From assembly GCA_000151295.1 (NCBI GenBank), contig GG745342.1, forward strand, positions 625,109 to 689,108: DNA of 64,000 nt, given 5' to 3'. A program made the position numbers and the translations under genes. The notes under the pieces are model-generated. The model had not been told where the DNA came from, did no database searches, and saw only the letters and a list, made by a program, of their open reading frames with translations. Position 1 is the stretch's first letter. The number at the start of each line of letters is the position of its first letter. Source of the DNA: Allomyces macrogynus ATCC 38327 (lineage: Eukaryota > Blastocladiomycota > Blastocladiomycetes > Blastocladiales > Blastocladiaceae). This document shows, piece by piece, positions 56,042 to 64,000 of this stretch.

Positions 56042-59000
56042 ATGGCCAACGCCGCGGTGCTCGGCACGCTGCAGTACCACGGCGCACACGGCCGCGTCGC
56101 CGACAAGCCCGTCGCCAATGTCCTCGACAATCTTAGCGCACCCTCGAGCGATCCCGCGCCCGACCAGGCCGACACGTTGGTGCTCGACGCGTCCTCCCCG
56201 CCTCGCCCACCGCCGCTGCTCTACGACCTGATCCGCGTGCACGAATGGGCTCCGGACCCTGCCGCGGCAGCAACCCCCGCCACGCCCGCGCCGTGGCTCC
56301 CCGTCTGGTGCCCGTCCACGGCATCCGTGGCCGTGCTCGCCGACGACTCCATTGAACTCGTGCGCGTCTGGGACCACGCGCAGGACGCAACGGTCGCCGC
56401 CACCCCACAGCCCGAACCGTGGGTGGCCCCCGAAGCGTCGCCGTTTCGCCACGCGCCGCTCGACCGCCGCGGCGCGTGGTCGCCCGACGGCCATGTGCTC
56501 GCTGTCGCGCTCGCCACTGGCACGGTGCTTCTGTTCGCCGATGTCGGCAGCACGATCGTGCAGGTGCTCGAACTGCGGCCCGCCAAGACCGCGCCGTCCG
56601 CCGACCCGCTCGTGTTTGTCCATGTCGCGCGCGCGGCCGACGATTCGCGCGCGCCCTACCATGCCCTGACCGTATCTCGCGCGGGCCACGTGCGCCTCGT
56701 CGCAGTCGACGTGCCCGCACGCGTGCTGGCCATAGTCGGCAACAAATCGCCCGTATGGAGTCCCGACGGTGCCACGTCGTGTCTCCCTGACGGCATGACC
56801 GTCTCCCTCGTCGCGCAATGGGACGCGGCGCCGTATCTCGCCGGCGTGCACGACGCGGCATGGCATGCGCAGGCGCATACGCTCTACTTGACCGGCAAAC
56901 TGCACGATGATGACCAGTCAACCCGCGCACCGGTCCCGCTGCTCGCGCTGCGCCTCGTGCTGGACGACGGCGGCTTTGACCTGCACCCGGACGCGCCGCT
57001 TCCGACGGCACCGCGCACTGCAGGCCAGATTTGGCTGCTCCGCGCCGTCTCGTCCCTGGCCACGGGCCTCGCCGGCCGCTCGGCACCACCGGCCCAGTCG
57101 GGTTCCGAAAATTCGCGCGAAGGCCTGCAACTCTCGCTGTGGTCGCCGCCCAGCGATACTGCGACTTTGGAAGATGCGCGCATCCTGCTGCGCGACTCGC
57201 ACGGCCATCTGCGCATCGTCGATGGCCACGGCACGCATATTGACCGGTACGACGCCGGATTCCTCAAGCTCGTGCACCACGGCCACCCGGTCGCGCACGC
57301 TGCTTGGTGGGACCGGCCCACGGCGCCGAGTGCCGACGACGACAACGACGAACTTTCCAGAACGTGCGGTCCATCGATTGTGACCACGTCCACTGCGGGG
57401 CTCGTCATGGTCCACTCGTTCCCGGAATGGACGCCCGTCTCTGACGCCGAACAGTTCAACGTTCCCGTTCTCCTCTCGCACGTCGCCGGCGGCCGGTCGT
57501 GCCTGCTCGATTGCGAGCTCACGTGGCCTCGCACAGCGCTCGCGACCCGCCCGCCGCTGCCGCAACGGAGTTTGGTCACGCGCGCGCTGCGGTCCGTGAC
57601 GAACACGTTCCTGTGGCATTTCGACGACGACGACGAGACGCAGGCCACGCAGCAAGGGCCCGCGGGACCGAATCGCATGTGGACGCTGTGGGATTGGCGT
57701 CCACTGACGGCTGCGGAAATGCTCGTGCGTAAACTCACAGTTGACCGCGACTACCAGGGCGCGCTCGATATGGCGCGCGCGCACGGGATGACGACGGATG
57801 TCGTCTACCAGACGCAGTGGCTGCACTTGCAGGAGCGCGAGCAGCAACCGGACGACCAGGCGGTGATCACGCCCGAGTCGGTGACCACCATCTTGGGTCA
57901 AGTCACGGATACGATCTGGGTCCTGCGCGCGTGCGCCGAAACCGTCCCGCGCGACCCGACCGCCGCACGCGCTCTGCTCGTGCACGGTCTGCAGCTGACC
58001 GAGTCGACGGCCGACGCCGTGCGCCGCGCCGCCGCCGAATCCGCAATCGAGCCGGACTTGGCCGTCCTGGTCGAGTTCCGACTCACGCTTTTGCGCTTAC
58101 TCGACCGGCTCGAACTGTTCACGCGCATCCACCTCCCGTCCGCGACCGACCGGCACCTACACCACCCGGCTTACATCCGGCTCCGCACGCAGAACCTCGT
58201 GCACGTCGCGATCGAGTACGCGCGCGCCGGGCACGTGGCCGCGGTCGGCACGCTTCTCGCCGTCTTGACCCCACTCTCCGCGTTCCGTCTCCACCTGTGC
58301 GCCGAGTTGCCGGCGTTCCTCGACCCGGACTTGTACGCGTCGCTTCTCCCGGGTTATTCGGCCACGCCCGATACTGCTAAAGTCCATCACTGGCGGTCGC
58401 CCGACTGGTGCGAGGCCGCCGATATCACGCGGTGGGTCGGCTGGACGCACGACTGGGACTCGGCCGCCGCCCTGCGCGACCCGCCGGCGGCGCCCCTCGC
58501 CGACTGGTTTGCAGCTCGGGCAAGGCGGATCGAAGCCGAGACCGGGTGCGCCGATACGGCGCTGCGCGTGCTCGATTTGGCCGTTGAGCGCGGGGTCGCT
58601 GGGGTCGAGGAGCTGAGGTTCACGATGAGGCAGTTTGCGTGGCTCGTGTACGCGTGCGGGACGGCTGAATGGAGCGCGTTTTCGTTGGCCGAGTTCGAGT
58701 CGGTCGCGCCGGAACATGTGCTCAGGCGCGTGGTTGATCGTGCGGTGGCGGTCGTGGGCGCGGCAGAGGAGGTGGCCGAAAACGCGTGGTTGCAGGCGTG
58801 CATTGACGAGTTTCTAGTGCCGTTTGTCGATGCCCGATGCGCTCATGTGGCGCTGCTGACTGTGCTCGCGCCGTTGTTTGAAGCGCGGCCTCAGCTCGTC
58901 CTCGCGGTCCTCGCCGCGGACGATATCTGGTGGGGTAACAACGGGCTCGCGGCAAAGGACGGGGGCGAGGAGAAGGATGACTTGGACGTGCAGTTCACGC

Positions 59001-62000
59001 ACAAGGTGCTCGGCATGGCCTACGCGGTCGCTGCCGTCGACGACGCGTGGATTGACCACCTCGGGCAACTGTTTGAGCAACTGCCGAACCTGAACGACGA
59101 CGACGACGACGACGAAGAAGTGCCGCCGCCGACCCCGACGCCCAAACTCCACCGCCGCCTCGCGGCGTGGCGCGCGATCCAGACGTTCGAGGCGCACATT
59201 ACCGCCGCCGAGACGTTTGCGCACGTCGGGCTGTACCTGTCCCCGCGCGCGCTCGATGCAATTTCACGTGGGACCGCCGTGGCGGAACCGCGCGACCAGC
59301 ATGCGCTGTTGCGTGAATTGTTCCGTCGTGCGTCGGCGACGACACCGGCCACAGTCGAGTGGGTGTTTGATGCGATCCATGATTTACTGGAACTGCGGTT
59401 TTTCCATATGCCAAAGGAAGACGTATATGCGGCGGCGTTGCGGTACGCCCTCGGCGGGATGAACGCGAAATACGCGGTCATGGCCGCGGATTTGGTTGGG
59501 CGCGGGCCCGTGGTGACCAAGGCGGTGGCCGAGGTCGCGGGGGAGATGGCGGATCGGGGCAGGTTTGGGGATGCGGTCGAGTGGTACGTTATCCTTTCTC
59601 GTTCGAAGGAATGGGGGACGTGCAAACTGATGCCTTTGTTTGATAGCCTGTCGCTGATCCCGTTCGTCAACGTCGACGCCGACCTTGCGCGCTTTTCCGC
59701 GCTCAAACTCCTGCACGCAAACCGCGTCCCGCACCTCTCGCGGCACCTCGCGCGCGGCGAGCTTCTCGCCCGCGCCGTCACCGCCGACGTCCCGCGCGGC
59801 GTGCTTGTCGCGGCCGGGCGGCACCTCGGGTACTCGCCGATCGAAGTCGCGTGCGTGCTTCTCCAGCACGCGCCGGTTTCGCGCGCTGCCGCAGCACTCG
59901 CCGACAGTCTGATTCGGCAAGTCGCGACCTCCATCGACCCGATCGAACCGGCAACACTCGCGTTCGTATGCAGGACACTCATGGACGCGGCGCGGCGGGT
60001 CCCCGACCAAGCGGCATCGCTCGTGCGGTTCTGCGTCGACCACGCGCCCGCCGACCAGTTACCGGCCGTGCTCGATCGGTGGCGCGAGATGCAGCGCGAC
60101 ACTCACCCTTCACCGGCGGCGGCGCACGATGCAGACATTGTCGAGAAACGCGTCGCGCCCATCTACGTCGACGCGTCGCGCGCGACGCGCGCCGACATGG
60201 ACGCGTGGCTCGCGACGCCGCCGATCACCCCTGCCGCGACTCCCGAGGCCCAGTTCCGCACCGCGCGCTCACTGCACGCGGCGCTCGCCGTCGTCCCACA
60301 GTGCGACCCGGCGCGGATCGACGCGCAGTGCCACGCGCTCGTTCTGTACGCGGTCGGGAAACAAGCGCTGCGCGATGCTGTTCCTGATGTGAGCGCGACC
60401 GACATTGTGGATTCCGGGATGGCCGTCGCCGACGAGCTGGCGGTGCTGGCGGGACGGGTGCCGGACCATGCGGTCGCGATTGCGCGCGAGATGGAGGCGC
60501 TCGAGCAACAGGCGGTGCGGTACCGGTTGGCGCAGGTGCCGAACGTGGATGTGGAGCGGTTCTTGGGGTCCAGGGAATACCAAGGGAGGGTGGTCGGGGA
60601 GTTGATGCGTGACGGGGAGTGGGAGCTGGTGCAGGTGTTGGCGGAACATGTGCAGTTGGGGAGCGCTGAGTTGGTGGCGGTGTGGGTGCGCGCGAATGCG
60701 GAGGTGCCAGAGATGGCGCATGACCGGCCGCGCGCGGTGGTGACGTGGGTGGGGAAGGTGAAGGAGGGAGGGGTGGAGAAGGTGGCCGAGGTGGTGAAGG
60801 AGATGGCAAAGGTCTTGGAGCTGGTACGGATGCGGCGCAATGATTGGATTAGCGAGACTATGATCTAATCATTTTCCGCTCGCATACAATCTAGGACTCG
60901 ACCACGGTGCACGGCCATGCGCTCGTCTACGACCTGTACGCGCAACTGTGCCCGGCCCACGCCGACCAGTGCCGCGTGCGGCAAAAAGTCATTACGACGT
61001 TCCTGCCGCTGCAACTGCCCGGCTGGTCGACGCCCGCCGCAATCCACCGGTACCTCGCTGGGTCCATGGAGTACTTCCGCGCGTTCTTCCAGCTCGCCGT
61101 CACGTCACAGATCACGTACACGTCGCTCCGCGACGCAATCGCGTCATTACAAGATCTCGCAGTCTTGCCCGACTTGGACCATGTTGCTGCGGGGTCAACG
61201 CCGGTCCGGTTGCGCCAGCTCGTCTCGTGCCTTACGGCCGTGCGCGTGCACGCGGTCGTTAAGGAAGACGCGCCGCTCGCGACGCCGTTGCCGCGCAGCC
61301 GTGCTGCGACGGGCCACGGGTCGCCGACACAGGCCGAGGGGTCGCCAAGGCTCCGGTCGTTTTTCGGGCTCGGGTCGCCGACGCTGCCGTTTGCGTCGTT
61401 GCAGTCCACCACGACACCTGCACCCACCGACCCGCTGCTGCAGATTGTCACGCTCCTGCGCGACGTGGACCCATCGGACCTGGCCCTGTTCCACGACGAC
61501 CTCGTCGCGCACTTGTGTCGTCGCCTGACCGTCACGCGGCTCGACACCGTCGAATCCGTCGTGCGCGCCATGGATGCAGCGTTCCCGGCGCGGCAATCCG
61601 ACTGGTCTTTCCTGTGGCGCGCGGCCGGAACCCTGCGGTCCGTGCAAGCCATGGGTGTGCGCGCGTGCTCGTTCATGGACCACGTTACCACCGACCCGCC
61701 GACCCTTGCCGTTCAGCAACTTCTGCTGCAGGGCGTCGCCGTCGCGAGCATCGAGTCCACCTACACCGACCTCGCGACCGTCTACACCGCGGCCACACCG
61801 TACGTGGCCCCTCGTGCCGCCGACGCGCGCCCACCACCATCGCCATTCGCCGCCGCGCTCGAGGCGAGCCTGTGCACGATACTCATGTCCGGGTCCGACG
61901 TGGCGCCGCTGGTCGCGGCCATGACCCGCGCCCCGGCACCGGCGACACGACTGTTCATGCACGTCGTGGCCGAAGTTGCACCGCAGCTGGCCGCACCGCT

Positions 62001-62810
62001 CGCAGATATGCTCGATGACGCGGAACTCAAGTGCCAGGTGCTCGCTGCCGCGGCGCTCACGGGGATCGGGACGGCTGCATTTGATTTGGACTTGGATGCG
62101 ATTCATGAACGGTGGGTCGCGCAGTGTGCTCAGGCGCGGTCACCAGGACCGCACGAGGAACGGGTCGCATGCGTGTGCGCGTGGCATACGGTGACGGAGG
62201 TGCCGGTGAGCGTGTGGGTGCGTGAAGTGGTGTGGGTGCAGAGCGTGCCGGTGTCGTGGGTTGTCGCGTTCCGCGCGCAGTTGGGGGAGTTGTCGCTTGA
62301 GGTACGCGACTTTGTTTTTGGCTCACCTGGCAGTTTCGATCTTGTCGCCGACTGAACCGTTTCTTTGACTAGACTGAGGAAGCACTGCTCGCGCAACTCG
62401 TCTCGACGCCGCACCGCGTCGCGTTCTGCCTCGCGTCAACCCACCCGGAGATCCTGCATTACGGAATCAGCCTGCTCACGCCGCTACCGCGCGACGAGGA
62501 CGACAGCGACAATGGCAACGACACGAACGAAATCAACCTGACCCCGTTCGCGGCAGTTCTCCCGCTCATTCGCGCGCGCCGGGACCTGGCCCCGCTCGCA
62601 GAGCGTTGGCCGACGTGGAATCTACATGTACCGTCGGCGCCGCTCGTCACGGAGCACCTGCAGCTGCACCCGCTCCTGCTCGCGCAGGCGCTAGTCGGGC
62701 AGATCCGGCTCGACCGCCGCTCAAGGCCGCCACGGCCGGCGTGGTCCGGCTTGCGGCTACAAATGAGCGACGGTGATTTGTGGGCGCTTGTGGAGAGCAG
62801 GTATGCGTGA
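56042..62810 (+). CDS. NBAS: NBAS/SEC39, ER tethering-complex (NRZ/Dsl1) subunit
   Basis: Exons 56042-60823, 60895-62301 and 62373-62810 (71-nt introns), up to 2,208 residues, close to human NBAS (about 2,370) and far longer than yeast Sec39/Dsl3. The N-terminal 500 residues look like a WD40/beta-propeller module (GAWSPDGHVLAVALATGTVL; SIVTTSTAGLVMVHSF). From about residue 560 the helical Sec39 domain begins: LVRKLTVDRDYQGALDMARA, then TDVVYQTQWLHLQ and DTIWVLRACAETVPRD, the order seen in NBAS. The C-terminus continues through LYAQL and EEALLAQLVSTPHRVAFCLA. NBAS joins ZW10 and RINT1 to capture COPI vesicles at the ER and, in animals, assists mRNA decay. A further likely intron at 59,584-59,646 (63 nt, GTACGT...ATAG) is in frame and stop-free; if spliced the protein is 2,187 residues. 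Confidence 0.9.
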
Positions 62811-63315
62811 AGAGGGTCATATTGTACCTAGAATGCATTAGCTTTGGCTTGGCCTTGCGTTGAGGACTGCATTCCTCTCAGGATTTGATTTGTTCGGAAA
62901 GCTGTTTGGGCGCAAAGCAACCCCACGACAAGCGAGTTTCGTCGCGACCCGCCCGTTTGAGCTGTTAACCCAAGTCGTTGATGCCGGACGTGGTGGCCAT
63001 GCGCAACGGCCGACGTCGCGCCGGTCCTGATGGCAATCACAGGCGCGTACAGGAGCGGGTGAAGCGGCATGTGCTCCGCGACAAACCGGTCAACAGCAAG
63101 TGCAAACGATGACGTTGGCGCGCTCGTCGGTGGTGACGGCCAGTCGCACTGACAGCGTGCGACGGCCAGCGAGCCATCCACGTGCGCCACGCGCGGTGAT
63201 CTGCGGGACAAGCGCGGGACAAGCGCGGGACAACCGCTTCCGCCGCTCGCTTGCTTGCTCACGAACCGCGCACGCCCGCCCGCACACCTGCGCCTGCACG
63301 CTGCACACAGCTGCC
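62811..63315. other. intergenic, about 0.5 kb
   Basis: Between NBAS and MDM10. A GGGACAAGCGC direct repeat (two exact copies plus one variant) lies at 63,205-63,236. No gene recognised. Confidence 0.4.
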
Positions 63316-64000
63316 ATGGACTACCTGCAATCCTGCCTGCACGCCTACTTTGCGCACACGCGCTGGCGCCCGCGCCGGCAATATGCCGCACTGCTGCACG
63401 AGTCGCGCGCCCTGCTCGACTTTGCCACCCCCGCCGGATTCGCGTTTGCGCTCGCCAAGCCCGTCACCACTTCGCTGCATGCCGCCTACACGCTCGGTCT
63501 GCCCGCGACGGGCGCCGTCGGGTTCCTGTTCACGTCCGCCCCACTGCCCGATACGGCGCCCGTGCTCGCCGACCAGGCGATGCGCGTCGTGCACGACGTA
63601 GATGATGACCGGGTCGTGGGCAGTTATTTGTTGTATGGCCGCCTGTTTCGCGACGCAAGGCTCGAGTACCTCGCGGCGCGACGGTTGTCGCTGAGGACAC
63701 TGCTCACCGTGTCAGGCGCGAGTTCGTGGCGCCCCGGAGCGTCCTTTGTATGTGCTGCTACCGTCAAGGAATGTGATTCATTGCCCGACCACGCCCGCTC
63801 ACGTTCACGATCTGTACGTAGGTCAACTACGTCATTTCCACGAATCGCGACTCTGGCGGCCACGAATTCTGCTTTGCCTCGCACGATGCCGTCTTTGGCT
63901 TCCGCTGGCTGCAGCAGCTTTCGTCGCGCATCGACGTCGGTGGCGAACTCTACTACCTCGCCAACGAAGTCTCTGGCGGGCGTACGTCTTCTCTCCCCAC
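63316..64000 (+). CDS. MDM10: Mdm10, mitochondrial outer-membrane beta-barrel of ERMES (5' part)
   Basis: Exon 1 63316-63747, exon 2 63822-63981, a donor GTACGT at 63,982 and the window end. The 197 residues seen begin MDYLQSCLHAYFAHTRW and continue with LLDFATPAGFAFALAKPVTT, SLHAAYTLGLP, GAVGFLFTSAPLPD, GSYLLYGRLFRDARLEYLAA and, in exon 2, VNYVISTNRDSGG, AVFGFRWLQQLS and DVGGELYYLANEVSGG. This is the alternating-strand pattern and order of fungal Mdm10. Mdm10 anchors the ER-mitochondria encounter structure with Mmm1, Mdm12 and Mdm34, and also assists the SAM assembly machinery. The frame is open to the window edge because the rest of the gene is missing; remaining barrel strands lie beyond 64,000. 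Confidence 0.85.
   Translation, partial: MDYLQSCLHAYFAHTRWRPRRQYAALLHESRALLDFATPAGFAFALAKPVTTSLHAAYTLGLPATGAVGFLFTSAPLPDTAPVLADQAMRVVHDVDDDRVVGSYLLYGRLFRDARLEYLAARRLSLRTLLTVSGASSWRPGASFVCAATVKECDSLPDHARSRSRSVRRSTTSFPRIATLAATNSALPRTMPSLASAGCSSFRRASTSVANSTTSPTKSLAGVRLLSP

Noticed and set aside
55190..56905. 571-codon open frame on the minus strand crossing the NBAS start
   Set aside because: It overlaps exon 1 of the membrane-protein gene in another frame and the NBAS 5' end antisense. Arg-rich composition marks it as a shadow.
1..64000. CRISPR arrays, prokaryotic operons, rRNA genes, full retroelements
   Set aside because: No spaced short repeats, no reverse-transcriptase or integrase motifs and no rRNA-like stretch were seen; spliceosomal introns throughout show eukaryotic nuclear DNA.

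Overview
The window is nuclear DNA from a fungus. It is very GC-rich (roughly two thirds G+C by eye) and gene-dense. The genes have short spliceosomal introns, mostly 63-97 nt with GTACG-type donors. The gene content is fungal (MDM10, KIN1, EAF6, MON2) but also includes genes that baker's yeast lacks or has reduced (long NBAS, TRAPPC13, ZNF277, NECAP, a C12orf4/FERRY3 homologue, a REJ/GPS-type membrane protein). That mix, with the base composition, points to an early-diverging zoosporic lineage. Blastocladiomycota or a chytrid is my inference; no rRNA or marker gene here proves it.

Layout: 1-477 tail of an acidic protein; 1.4-5.0 kb PH-domain, low-complexity Caf120-like protein; 5.6-8.0 kb unrecognised membrane protein; 8.6-10.5 kb TRAPPC13 (-); 11.4-12.1 kb unrecognised 97-residue protein with a signal-like N-terminus; 12.4-12.8 kb SNU13; 13.9-15.9 kb ZNF277 (-); 16.5-17.8 kb proteasome RPN8 (-); 18.4-23.0 kb MON2; 23.2-24.1 kb STYX-like phosphatase (-); 24.7-27.5 kb C12orf4/FERRY3 homologue with an inserted UBA domain (-); 28.1-29.2 kb U2AF1; 30.2-30.8 kb RPL17; 31.2-31.9 kb inverted-repeat element; 32.2-33.3 kb NECAP; 33.4-34.7 kb RNase H2 subunit B (-); 35.5-36.0 kb eIF5A; 36.6-39.4 kb KIN1/PAR-1-type kinase; 39.8-41.2 kb t6A dehydratase TCD (-); 41.8-43.3 kb branched-chain aminotransferase; 43.8-44.7 kb EAF6 (-); 44.7-49.2 kb a gene-poor segment with F-box/LRR-like pseudogenes and a CpG-depleted tract; 49.2-55.4 kb a 1,998-residue protein combining glycosyltransferase-like domains with a REJ/GPS-like ectodomain (-); 56.0-62.8 kb NBAS/SEC39; 63.3-64.0 kb start of MDM10.

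The genes are mostly housekeeping. Membrane traffic is strongly represented: TRAPPC13 (ER-Golgi/Golgi tether), MON2 (trans-Golgi/endosome), NECAP (clathrin coats), FERRY3 (Rab5 early endosome), NBAS (ER-side Dsl1/NRZ tether) and MDM10 (ER-mitochondria contact). RNA biology is represented by SNU13, U2AF1, TCD, RPL17 and eIF5A. Neighbours are not operonic; they look independently transcribed, often divergently or convergently with gaps of 100-900 bp.

Exon boundaries were set by hand from GT-AG sites, reading frame and remembered family sequences. Three likely introns (33,211-33,279; 37,445-37,513; 59,584-59,646) are multiples of three without stops, so a simple ORF call reads through them. Most interesting are the glycosyltransferase-REJ-GPS membrane protein, and the two places where one copy of a duplicated sequence has lost its CpGs to TpG/CpA while its partner kept them, a sign of methylation-linked or RIP-like decay.
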